Positions 1 through 6,032 of a stretch of DNA of 9,259 bases are shown one piece after another (position 1 is the first letter of the stretch; each line of letters opens with the position of its first letter). The stretch covers positions 1-9,259 of the forward strand of contig JAEZNC010000067.1 of assembly GCA_023441905.1 (NCBI GenBank), in the 5' to 3' direction. A model generated the notes under the pieces. That model saw only the letters and a program-made list of their open reading frames with translations. It did no database searches and had not been told where the DNA came from. A program made the position numbers and the translations under genes. The DNA comes from Bacillota bacterium. GTDB taxonomy: Bacteria; Bacillota; Clostridia; Christensenellales; SZUA-584.

Positions 1-354
1 GGCATACACTGGCGCATGCAGCGGTTTGGCGGCTGGTGGCACGCGGACGTTGAGACCATGACCAAGGAAGACACCGAGGCGATGACAAAGGCCTGGGGCG
101 GAGAACTGAACCCGACGAGACGGCCCGTGTGGGTGAAGATAAACGGCAAGTATTACGCCGCGGGCCTGATGGGGTTTGTTCATAACACCGATACGATCGG
201 CTCGAATGGCATGGACGGGCAGATCTGTCTGCATTTCAGAGGCAGCAAAATCCACGGTTCGGGGCGTATTGACGAAGCGCATCAGGCCTGTATACAGGAA
301 GCGTATGCAAAGTCGTATAAGCTCGACGCGTATATAGAGGCGGGCAAGGTATGA
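1..354 (+). CDS. C-terminal part of a secreted or cell-wall-associated protein (5' truncated)
   Basis: The reading frame is open from base 1 and ends at TGA 352-354. The first ATG (base 16) has no Shine-Dalgarno before it, and coding continues upstream of it (GIHWR), so the gene almost certainly starts outside the window. The fragment resembles a domain I recall from the C-termini of clostridial exported proteins that also carry SH3 or peptidoglycan-binding modules. Its recognisable pattern is HADVE (His at bases 40-42), then a Trp/Arg-rich stretch (RRPVWVKINGKYYAA), then LHFRGSKIHG (His at 232-234 and 253-255) and a closing DEAHQA. Three conserved His plus Asp/Glu suggest a metal-binding or catalytic site, but the biochemical activity is not known to me. 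The stop overlaps the next start (ATGA), so the lipoprotein gene downstream is probably in the same operon. The family assignment is from memory and moderate; the partial status is well supported. Confidence 0.75.
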   Translation, partial: GIHWRMQRFGGWWHADVETMTKEDTEAMTKAWGGELNPTRRPVWVKINGKYYAAGLMGFVHNTDTIGSNGMDGQICLHFRGSKIHGSGRIDEAHQACIQEAYAKSYKLDAYIEAGKV

Positions 355-1151
355 AGAAACTGATTGGCATGTTAATGATACTGGTGGTGAGCATCGCGCT
401 GCTGAGCGGCTGCGGCGCGGCTGCGGCTTCCGCGTCGGCATCGGAGTCGGCGCCGCCGTCTGCGGCGCCCATTGCGACAACGCCGCCCGATGCGGGACCG
501 ACGCCTGCACCTGCCTCCGCGGCGCTTGACGAGGACGCGATGCCGGTGACGGTAAACGGGCTGGTTTACTATCTGAACATCAACGACCAGGCAGTGACGG
601 ATTTTAACGAGGATCCGCCGCTGTACAGGATGAAGGAGGACGGCTCCGAAAATACCGACCTTGGCATCCGCGGCTTTCAATATTCGATCATCGGCGATTA
701 TATCTATGTGGATGCCAACGATGACGATCTTGATGTGAACGGCACGCAAACATGGGGCACAACTAGAATGGGCCTAGACGGTTCCGGCAAGGTGAAGCTT
801 GAATATGCGAGCATGTCCGCACGGTTTATCCCCGAGGGCGAACAGAGCTTTTACTTCACGACGATGGGAGACAGTGCGATCTATGTATCGGATTTTGCGT
901 GTGAGAACGTGAAGACGCTCATCGTCACGCTGCCGGACAAATCGGAGCTGGACAGTAAAATCGGCACGGACAACGTGCTGCAGCTCACGATCAACAAAAT
1001 AGAAAACGCCACGATCAATTTTGACGCAACCTTCTCGACCAAGGACGGCCTTGCCAAGTACAACGGCAATTACAATATCTCCGAGGACGGTCAGACGATA
1101 GAAAAGGTGAAAGGCACATATTACAGCTACGGCTCGCAGGAAAACGAATAA
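351..1151 (+). CDS. Lipoprotein with DUF5050-like domain
   Basis: This encodes 266 aa with a textbook lipoprotein signal: MKK, a hydrophobic core (residues 4-18), and lipobox LLSGC with lipidated Cys21. It should therefore be anchored to the outer face of the membrane. Residues 22-60 form an Ala/Ser/Pro/Thr-rich linker. From about residue 65 come beta-strand-rich repeats (VNGLVYYLN, PPLYRMKEDGSENTDL, IIGDYIYVDA, TRMGLDGSGKVKLE). These look like the YRMNLDGS-type units of DUF5050 proteins, which form partial beta-propellers; at least two units are visible. The last 75 or so residues are polar with no recognised domain. The start is fixed by the lipobox; AGAGG at 336-340 is a usable Shine-Dalgarno and the ATGA overlap suggests translational coupling. 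The substrate or partner is unknown. The wall-associated domain encoded upstream suggests a cell-surface role, which is inference. Confidence 0.86.
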   Translation: MKKLIGMLMILVVSIALLSGCGAAAASASASESAPPSAAPIATTPPDAGPTPAPASAALDEDAMPVTVNGLVYYLNINDQAVTDFNEDPPLYRMKEDGSENTDLGIRGFQYSIIGDYIYVDANDDDLDVNGTQTWGTTRMGLDGSGKVKLEYASMSARFIPEGEQSFYFTTMGDSAIYVSDFACENVKTLIVTLPDKSELDSKIGTDNVLQLTINKIENATINFDATFSTKDGLAKYNGNYNISEDGQTIEKVKGTYYSYGSQENE

Positions 1152-1168
1152 ATAGATGCCATTGAATC

Positions 1169-1195
1169 GCCGCTTGAGAAATCAGGCGGCTTTTT
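1169..1195 (+). terminator. Rho-independent terminator of the lipoprotein operon
   Basis: The arm GCCGCTTGA (1169-1177) pairs with TCAGGCGGC (1182-1190), giving 9 pairs with one G-U. The loop is GAAA, a GNRA tetraloop, and TTTTT follows at 1191-1195. It begins 17 bases after the lipoprotein stop and separates that operon from htpG. Confidence 0.9.
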
Positions 1196-1317
1196 ATTGT
1201 ATGAGTCATTCTGGGTATGACAGAATTTCAAGAAAGCATCTACGACATGCAAGGCTCTAATCAGATTGTCAAATTCGAATAAAATGTAAATTATTCGTTT
1301 CCATTGTATTTGAAGTG

Positions 1318-1346
1318 TTGAAATGCTATCCAAATGGTGCTAAAAT
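1318..1346 (+). promoter_or_regulatory. Sigma-A-type promoter of htpG-thpR
   Basis: TTGAAA at 1318-1323 and TAAAAT at 1341-1346 are separated by exactly 17 bases. Transcription would be expected to start near 1352-1354, inside the left arm of the CIRCE element, which is the usual arrangement for HrcA repression. The untranslated leader would be about 50 bases. Confidence 0.8.
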
Positions 1347-1350
1347 ACCG

Positions 1351-1377
1351 TTAGCACTCAGGACACAAGAGTGCTAA
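1351..1377 (+). promoter_or_regulatory. CIRCE operator (HrcA binding site)
   Basis: TTAGCACTC (1351-1359), 9 bases, then GAGTGCTAA (1369-1377): a perfect match to the CIRCE consensus, with both arms exact and the canonical spacer length. HrcA bound here would block the promoter immediately upstream and release it on heat or protein-folding stress. A further half-site-like GTGCTAA at 1337-1343 overlaps the -10 element. The element is the best evidence that the operon belongs to the class I heat-shock regulon. Confidence 0.97.
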
Positions 1378-1404
1378 CAACATCGCAAAAAGGAGACGGT
1401 GAGA

Positions 1405-3285
1405 ATGGCCAAAAAGCAGTTTAAAGCCGAATCAAAGCAGCTGCTGAATCTCATGATTCACTCAATTTATACGCACAAGGAGATCTTCCTCCGTGAGCTC
1501 ATTTCTAACGCCAGCGACGCGATCGACAAGATTTATTACAAGGCGCTGACGGACGAGTCCATCAGCTTCAACAGTGCGGATTATTATATCCGGCTGATCC
1601 CGAACAAAGCCAGCCGGACGCTTCGCATCATCGCTACCGGTATCGGCATGACCAAGGAAGAGCTCGAGGCCAACCTTGGCACCATCGCGAAAAGCGGCAC
1701 GCTGAATTTCAAGAAAGAGCACGAGCTCAAGGACGGCTACGATATCATCGGGCAATTTGGCGTGGGCTTTTATTCCGCGTTTATGGTGGCCGATAAGGTC
1801 ACCGTGGTCAGCCGTGCGCTCGGCAGCGAAGAGGGCTGGAAATGGGAATCTGAAGGGGAGAGCGGCTATACGGTTGAGCCGTGCGCCAAAGAGAGCGTCG
1901 GCACCGAAATTACTCTGCATATCAAGGAAAACGCCGATGACGAGAACTACGACGAGTTCCTTGAGGAATATCGGCTGCGCGCGCTTGTGAAAAAGTATTC
2001 CGATTTTATCCGCTACCCCATCAAGATGGACGTTACCGAAAGCCGCCCCAAAGAAGGCGAAAAGGACGAGTATGAAACCGTTGTGGAAGAGCAGATACTC
2101 AACAGCATGGTGCCGATTTGGCGCAAAAACAAAAGCGAGCTGACTGACGAGGATTACGAGCAGTTCTACTCGGAGAAGCATTTTGGGTTTGATAAACCCG
2201 TGGCGCATCTGCACATCAAAACGGAAGGTACGGTGCGCTACAACGCAATACTCTATATCCCCGAAAAAACGCCGTACGATTTTTATACCAAGGAGTATGA
2301 GAAAGGGCTCGAACTGTACGCGAACGGCGTGCTGATTATGAACAAATGCCCCGATCTGCTGCCCGATTATTTCAGCTTCGTGCGCGGTATGGTCGAATCG
2401 GACGACCTCTCGCTTAATATCTCGCGCGAGCTGCTGCAGCACAACCGCCAGCTCAAGCTGATTGCGAAGAACATAAAGAACAAGATCAAATCGGAGCTGG
2501 AAAACCTGCTTAAAAACGACCGCGAGAAGTACGAGGCGTTTTATCAGTCGTTCGGGCGGCAGCTTAAGTTTGGCACCTACAACAGCTTTGGGATGGACAA
2601 GGACGATCTTCAGGATCTGCTGATGTTCTATTCATCGTCCGAGAAAAAGCTCGTGACGCTGCAGGAATATGTGGACCGCATGAAGGACGACCAGAAGTAC
2701 ATTTACTATGCGGCGGGTGATTCCATCGACCGCATCGGCAAGATGCCGCAGACAGAGATGGTGCTTGACAAGGGCTACGAGATACTGTATCTCACCGAGG
2801 ACGTGGACGAATTTGCGATACAGGTGCTGATGAAGTACAACGACAAAGAGTTCAGATCCGTGTCTGCGAGCGATGTCGGCCTCGATTCCGATGAGGAAAA
2901 GAAGGAAGCCGAAACGCAGGCTCAGGATGACAAAGCGCTTTTTGACAAGATGAAGGAGCTGCTCGCAGGCAAGGTGAAGGACATCCGTATTAGCAAGAGG
3001 CTTAAATCCCATCCGGTATGCCTGATCAGCGAAGGTCAGGTATCCATCGAGATGGAAAAGATACTGAAGTCGATGCCCGGCAACCCGAATATCACGGCAG
3101 AAAAGGTGCTGGAGCTCAATCCGGGCCACAGTGTGTACGCCGCGCTCAAGGATGCGTTTGCGAACGATGAGGAAAAATTCAAGCTCTATACGGATCTGCT
3201 CTACAACCAGGCGCTGCTGATGGAAGGCCTCAGCGTGGAAGACCCGCTCATGTTCAGCAACAACATCTGCAAGCTGATGGGCTGA
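1405..3285 (+). CDS. htpG: Molecular chaperone HtpG (Hsp90 family)
   Basis: A cytosolic Hsp90-type ATP-dependent chaperone dimer of 626 aa, full length for the family. ATG 1405 is chosen because AGGAG (1391-1395) lies 9 bases upstream and MAKKQFKAES matches the usual clostridial N-terminus; an in-frame GTG at 1399 is too close to that site. N-terminal GHKL ATPase domain: LRELISNASDAIDK with catalytic E31 and Mg-coordinating N35, lid LGTIAKSGT, glycine loop GQFGVGFYSAF, and GTEITLH. Middle domain: LNISRELLQ with the ATP gamma-phosphate arginine R341. The C-terminal dimerisation region is present to the end (NNICKLMG). Oddity: the motif normally DxGxG (DNGIGM or DTGIGM) reads ATGIGM, so the adenine-contacting Asp (E. 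coli D80) is Ala77. A promoter and CIRCE element lie upstream, and thpR follows after 16 bases. Identity is certain; normal ATP binding is in doubt. Confidence 0.98.
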   Translation: MAKKQFKAESKQLLNLMIHSIYTHKEIFLRELISNASDAIDKIYYKALTDESISFNSADYYIRLIPNKASRTLRIIATGIGMTKEELEANLGTIAKSGTLNFKKEHELKDGYDIIGQFGVGFYSAFMVADKVTVVSRALGSEEGWKWESEGESGYTVEPCAKESVGTEITLHIKENADDENYDEFLEEYRLRALVKKYSDFIRYPIKMDVTESRPKEGEKDEYETVVEEQILNSMVPIWRKNKSELTDEDYEQFYSEKHFGFDKPVAHLHIKTEGTVRYNAILYIPEKTPYDFYTKEYEKGLELYANGVLIMNKCPDLLPDYFSFVRGMVESDDLSLNISRELLQHNRQLKLIAKNIKNKIKSELENLLKNDREKYEAFYQSFGRQLKFGTYNSFGMDKDDLQDLLMFYSSSEKKLVTLQEYVDRMKDDQKYIYYAAGDSIDRIGKMPQTEMVLDKGYEILYLTEDVDEFAIQVLMKYNDKEFRSVSASDVGLDSDEEKKEAETQAQDDKALFDKMKELLAGKVKDIRISKRLKSHPVCLISEGQVSIEMEKILKSMPGNPNITAEKVLELNPGHSVYAALKDAFANDEEKFKLYTDLLYNQALLMEGLSVEDPLMFSNNICKLMG

Positions 3286-3301
3286 GAAGAAAGGAAAAGC
3301 C

Positions 3302-3814
3302 ATGCGTTTGTTTATCGGCGTGAAAACGGGCTGCGAGCGGCACCTGACCGCGCTTTCGCAGGAGCTCAAAAAGCACGGCAAAGGCAACTTTACAAGGGAA
3401 GAGAACCTGCACATGACGCTGAGGTTCTTAGGCGACGTGCCGCCCGGTAAGATCAAGGCGGTCAGCGATGCCATCGCCCATGCAAAGCCCGGTGCAGTTG
3501 CGCTTTATTGCGAGGGCATGCAGATATTCGGACGCGATATCATATCGGCCAAGGTGGGCGGGGAGCTCGGGAAGCTCTCCGCCCTTTATCAAAGCCTTGA
3601 GACGGCGCTGGAGCAATGCGGCTTTGAGGCCGAGGCACGCACGTTTAAACCGCATATCACGCTCGTGCGCCAGTTTCGCCCGTTTGGCGTTTTTGATATA
3701 AGCGCAATACCCGCGCCGCGTAAAGACTTTGAGATAAACGAGGTCATACTATTTGAAAGCACACGCGAGGAAGGAAAGCTCGTGTATAAGCCGCTGTTTA
3801 CACACAAGCTTTAG
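3302..3814 (+). CDS. thpR: RNA 2',3'-cyclic phosphodiesterase (ThpR/LigT, 2H family)
   Basis: 170 aa, the normal size for bacterial ThpR/LigT. The two diagnostic HxT motifs of the 2H phosphoesterase fold are present: H37-M-T39 in NLHMTLRFLG and H118-I-T120 in FKPHITLVR. The N-terminal MRLFIGV strand is also typical. Known family members hydrolyse 2',3'-cyclic phosphate ends of RNA to 2'-phosphates, and in vitro can join tRNA halves through 2'-5' bonds; their physiological role in bacteria is poorly understood. The start has AAAGGA at 3291-3296, 5 bases upstream. The gene begins 16 bases after the htpG stop with no terminator between, so it is probably co-transcribed with htpG and under the same CIRCE control. 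Nothing appears truncated or degraded. Confidence 0.93.
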   Translation: MRLFIGVKTGCERHLTALSQELKKHGKGNFTREENLHMTLRFLGDVPPGKIKAVSDAIAHAKPGAVALYCEGMQIFGRDIISAKVGGELGKLSALYQSLETALEQCGFEAEARTFKPHITLVRQFRPFGVFDISAIPAPRKDFEINEVILFESTREEGKLVYKPLFTHKL

Positions 3815-4118
3815 CCGCACGAGATAAAAATGCATATGTTATAGCCTGAAAAGCATTTCCGTTTGATCGTTCAATCCAACGCTACTGCAATACGCTCATT
3901 CAAAATCATGGTGTCCGCATTGCGATAAAAGGAGGCTGCCACGGCGGTCATTTTTTGTGTTGATGGCGAGAAGTTATTTCAAAGGCTGATCGCTGCCCGT
4001 TGTGTCACTTTTTGCGTTAAGAATTTTTTTAAGAGACTTCTATGTTCATAAAAAAGCATTCTGTCGACGGAAACAATCTGAGAGTGAACGTTCAGCCGGA
4101 TTGAAAGACTCTGACATC
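3815..4118. other. Low-GC intergenic stretch with no recognised gene
   Basis: About 300 bases, more AT-rich than the flanking genes and containing several A or T runs. One candidate intrinsic terminator for htpG-thpR is visible: TGTCCGC (3912-3918) can pair with GCGGTCA (3944-3950), with one T-T mismatch, followed by TTTTTT (3951-3956). The 25-base loop makes it weak. A 10-base palindrome, TGAACGTTCA, sits at 4085-4094; it lacks the spacer of a Firmicutes SOS box. The frame of the following small ORF is open back to a GTG at 4002, but that extension has low-GC, T-rich codons unlike the rest. I see no RNA gene or repeat here. Confidence 0.5.
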
Positions 4119-4343
4119 ATGCATGCATACCGTAAGACAATCCGCAAGCTGCGTTACGCGCTCGAAGGTTTGTCTGAAGCGCAAGTGCTGATGCGAGAAC
4201 GGCTCGTATCACGCAAGACAGACGCTGAGGACGAGAAAATGATCAACAGCCAGCTTATCTATATGGGCAGGCATATTCGGCGGCGTGCAAGGCATATGGT
4301 CAGGGGTAAGAGACGCAAAACAAGCTCTTTTCACATACGATAA
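4119..4343 (+). CDS. Small, highly basic hypothetical protein
   Basis: 74 aa from ATG 4119; the frame stays open upstream to GTG 4002 (113 aa). I prefer the ATG because base composition becomes gene-like only about there, but neither start has a convincing Shine-Dalgarno. I recognise no family. The protein contains 21 Lys/Arg and 7 Asp/Glu in 74 residues. It is predicted mostly helical and ends in strongly basic clusters (GRHIRRRARHMVRGKRRK), with no signal peptide or membrane segment. Such composition would fit nucleic-acid or ribosome binding, but that is only inference. Its stop codon (4341-4343) lies in the loop of a hairpin that covers the ribosome-binding site of the next gene, which fits a coupled gene pair and is the main support for it being real. 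It could also be a spurious ORF or gene remnant. Confidence 0.4.
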   Translation: MHAYRKTIRKLRYALEGLSEAQVLMRERLVSRKTDAEDEKMINSQLIYMGRHIRRRARHMVRGKRRKTSSFHIR

Positions 4344-4366
4344 ACAAACTTGTGAAAGGACTTTTT
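4326..4366 (+). promoter_or_regulatory. Hairpin covering the amidase ribosome-binding site (possible attenuator or coupling element)
   Basis: Bases 4326-4335 (TCTTTTCACA) pair with 4351-4360 (TGTGAAAGGA): 10 contiguous pairs including one G-U. The loop is 15 bases. The right arm contains the whole Shine-Dalgarno GAAAGGA of the amidase gene, the loop holds the TAA of the upstream small ORF, and CTTTTT (4361-4366) follows. It could hide the ribosome-binding site until translation of the small ORF opens it, or act as a weak intrinsic terminator. The pairing is seen directly; the function is inferred. Confidence 0.5.
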
Positions 4367-4369
4367 ATT

Positions 4370-4864
4370 ATGACGCTCAAGGCATACGACCGCGATACGG
4401 CGGTGAGTTACGCTCGGCAATGGGCCCTCAAGCGCAACCCGATATATTATAATTATGACGCTCTTGGCGGTGACTGCACGAACTTCGCGTCGCAGTGCCT
4501 TTACGCGGGCAGCGGTGTGATGAACCATAAGCCGACCTTCGGGTGGTATTATTATGGCGCGAACAATCATTCGCCGTCGTGGACGGGCGTACCATATCTT
4601 TTTAACTTTCTCACGCGAAAATCGGGCCCGGGCCCTGTCGGTGAGGAGGTCTCGATTGACGCGGTTCAGCCGGGCGATATTTCGCAGTTCGCGGATACAT
4701 CCGGGCGCTTTACGCACACGCAGGTGATTGTGAATATCGAAAAGGATTTGGGGCTTGATGGCATCTATGTCGCGACGCACACGTACGACAGCCTCGACCG
4801 TGCGCTGTCCTCGTATTCGTTTTTGAAAATGCGTTTTGTGCATATCCTCGGGGTGAGGGAATAG
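4370..4864 (+). CDS. Putative amidase-domain protein (Amidase_6 family)
   Basis: 164 aa from ATG 4370, with GAAAGGA (4354-4360) 9 bases upstream; an in-frame GTG at 4352 lies inside that site and is rejected. The protein is essentially a single Amidase_6 domain (Pfam PF12671), a clostridial/bacillar papain-like cysteine hydrolase family of the NlpC/P60 and CHAP type. Family landmarks are clear: YDRDTAVSYARQWALKRNP, GGDCTNFASQCLYAG with candidate nucleophile Cys36, SWTGVPYLFNFL, QPGDISQF, FTHTQVIV with candidate His116, and THTYDS with His137. The expected substrate is an amide bond in cell-wall peptide or a similar peptide, but the activity of this family is not established to my knowledge. 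No signal peptide or membrane segment is visible, so it acts in the cytoplasm or leaves by an unusual route. It follows the small basic ORF by 26 bases. Confidence 0.88.
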   Translation: MTLKAYDRDTAVSYARQWALKRNPIYYNYDALGGDCTNFASQCLYAGSGVMNHKPTFGWYYYGANNHSPSWTGVPYLFNFLTRKSGPGPVGEEVSIDAVQPGDISQFADTSGRFTHTQVIVNIEKDLGLDGIYVATHTYDSLDRALSSYSFLKMRFVHILGVRE

Positions 4865-4968
4865 CGGGCAGCATATAAATCCGCAGATCACCCTGCCTTG
4901 TCTAAAGATATTGAGACCTCCACGCTGATGTTTGGCCATGCGGGCTGCGTTTGTGCGATCCGCAGATC
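4864..4968 (+). repeat. Pair of short imperfect direct repeats
   Basis: ATCCGCAGATC occurs exactly at 4879-4889 and 4958-4968. In both copies it is preceded by GCGGGC (4864-4869 and 4940-4945), separated by 9 and 12 bases of differing sequence. The copies are about 76-79 bases apart in the gap after the amidase gene. No transposon ends or target duplication are evident, and chance or a small local duplication is possible. Confidence 0.4.
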
Positions 4969-4995
4969 GAGGGGATTTCTGGCGTATCGCTACAC

Positions 4996-5014
4996 ATTCT
5001 CAATATGTGAGAAT
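4996..5014. other. Short inverted repeat between convergent amidase and EamA genes
   Basis: ATTCTCA (4996-5002) and TGAGAAT (5008-5014) form a perfect 7-pair stem with a 5-base loop, four bases beyond the EamA stop codon on the minus strand. CACAT (4993-4997) and ATGTG (5005-5009) offer a competing stem. Its place between two convergent genes suggests a terminator, but neither strand shows a following T run, so this role is weakly supported. Confidence 0.35.
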
Positions 5015-5018
5015 TCCT

Positions 5019-5963
5019 TTATGAGTTTAATTGTTGTTGTATTTCAATGCGGACGGATTTAGGCTCGTGTCTTTTATTGATGCCGATCAGCACCATACCG
5101 AGTATCACAAGTGCGCCACCCACCCACTGCCACAGCCCGGCTTTCTCGCCGAGCAGCAGTACCGAAAGCATCAGCGACGTGAACGGCATCAGCCCAGTGA
5201 ATGCGGCGGCGGTGCTCGCGGGGCAGCGCTTGATGCCCGCATACCAGCAGATAAACGCGAGGGCCGTCACAAACACGCCGTACCAGCCAAGCGCAAGCCA
5301 TTGAGTGAGACTGATGGCACCGAGCGCGGTCAGCGGCTGCTCAAACAGCATCGGAATAACGCAGAAAATCAAGGCAAGCGCCGATACCAGTGTGGTTTGT
5401 ACGGTGGGGTTGATGGGGCCGGTTTGCGGCGCTTTCACGGCACTGACGCGCGAGATGATGTTGAACACCGATTCGCTGACCGCCGCGCCGAGCACGAGCA
5501 GGTTCCCCCACAGATGTTCGGGCGTGAGGCGGCCGGTGGTAAGACCCTGTATCAGCAGCACGCCCGCCACCGTGCAGACAACGCCGGTCAGGCTGCGCAG
5601 CGAAATACGCTCCTTCAAAAACAAACATGCGAGCGATGCGGTGACGGCGGGCGTCGCGCCCGTGAGCAGCCCCGCTTCGGCGGTGCTCGTGCGCATCACG
5701 CCCTGCAGCAGCAGCAGCCGGAAAAGAAATATGCCGAAAAGCGCCTGCAGCACGAGCCTGACGCGTTGCGTCAGCGTCATCTGCCGGACGGTGGGCATCA
5801 GCTGTTTTCGACAGAGCGGCAGCAGCGCGAGCAGCGCGAAGCAAAGGCTGACTGCGGTGATGGTAAATGTGCCGACAGAGCCGCTGAGCAGCCGCGCCGA
5901 TATCACAGAGGTGCCCGCAAGCGCAAACGCTGCGGTGAGAAATATTGGGCCTGATTTCTGCAC
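5019..5963 (-). CDS. EamA/DMT-superfamily transporter
   Basis: 314 aa, almost wholly hydrophobic, with about ten predicted membrane segments in two homologous EamA halves (roughly residues 5-140 and 155-292). Typical signatures are the GTSVISARLL start, LLLLQGVMRTSTAEAGLLTGATPAVTASLACLFLKE-like segments in half one (GLLTGATPA, FLKERIS), and TAAAFTGLMPFTSLMLSVLLLGE in half two. Members of this drug/metabolite transporter superfamily export amino acids and other small metabolites; the substrate here cannot be read from sequence. The start is GTG (complement of 5961-5963), supported by AAGGAG six bases upstream. Charged C-terminal tail RHEPKSVRIE, cytoplasmic by the even segment count. It is divergent from a MocR-type regulator gene, a frequent pairing in which the regulator controls the transporter. 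Confidence 0.95.
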   Translation of the reverse strand: MQKSGPIFLTAAFALAGTSVISARLLSGSVGTFTITAVSLCFALLALLPLCRKQLMPTVRQMTLTQRVRLVLQALFGIFLFRLLLLQGVMRTSTAEAGLLTGATPAVTASLACLFLKERISLRSLTGVVCTVAGVLLIQGLTTGRLTPEHLWGNLLVLGAAVSESVFNIISRVSAVKAPQTGPINPTVQTTLVSALALIFCVIPMLFEQPLTALGAISLTQWLALGWYGVFVTALAFICWYAGIKRCPASTAAAFTGLMPFTSLMLSVLLLGEKAGLWQWVGGALVILGMVLIGINKRHEPKSVRIEIQQQLNS

Positions 5964-6003
5964 GTTAAACTCCTTATGTTCTGCAATTTGACTTTGTGAT
6001 ATG

Positions 6004-6032
6004 ATTGTAGCGGTTGCACTGGACTATATAAA
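6004..6032 (-). promoter_or_regulatory. Candidate promoter of the EamA gene
   Basis: On the minus strand TTTATA (complement of 6027-6032) and TACAAT (complement of 6004-6009) are spaced 17 bases apart, 40 bases upstream of the GTG start. The -35 is a poor match to TTGACA, which would fit a promoter that needs an activator. The -35 and spacer lie within the inverted-repeat region 6016-6040. Confidence 0.5.

Noticed and set aside
372..749. 125-codon Arg-rich minus-strand frame opposite the lipoprotein linker
   Set aside because: Its Arg runs are the complement of the Ala/Ser/Pro codons of the linker; a composition artefact.
1208..1226. ATTCTG/CAGAAT inverted repeat as a second terminator or operator
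   Set aside because: Only 6 AT-rich pairs with a 7-base loop and no T tract, just after a strong terminator; no support for a function.
1399..1401. GTG as the htpG start codon
   Set aside because: Only 3 bases after AGGAG; ATG 1405 has proper spacing and gives the standard N-terminus.
1462..2442. 326-codon minus-strand open frame within htpG
   Set aside because: Antisense shadow of a strongly conserved gene; the translation matches no family I recognise.
2632..3474. 280-codon minus-strand frame spanning the htpG-thpR junction
   Set aside because: Crosses two well-supported plus-strand genes and has no recognisable domain or ribosome-binding site.
4085..4094. TGAACGTTCA as a LexA (SOS) box
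   Set aside because: The Firmicutes SOS box needs a spacer between GAAC and GTTC; here the halves are fused and no damage-response gene follows.
5031..5991. Long plus-strand open frames (307 and 228 codons) antisense to the EamA gene
   Set aside because: They mirror the transporter on the other strand, have Arg/Gln/His-rich low-complexity translations with no family resemblance, and lack ribosome-binding sites. The EamA reading is unambiguous.
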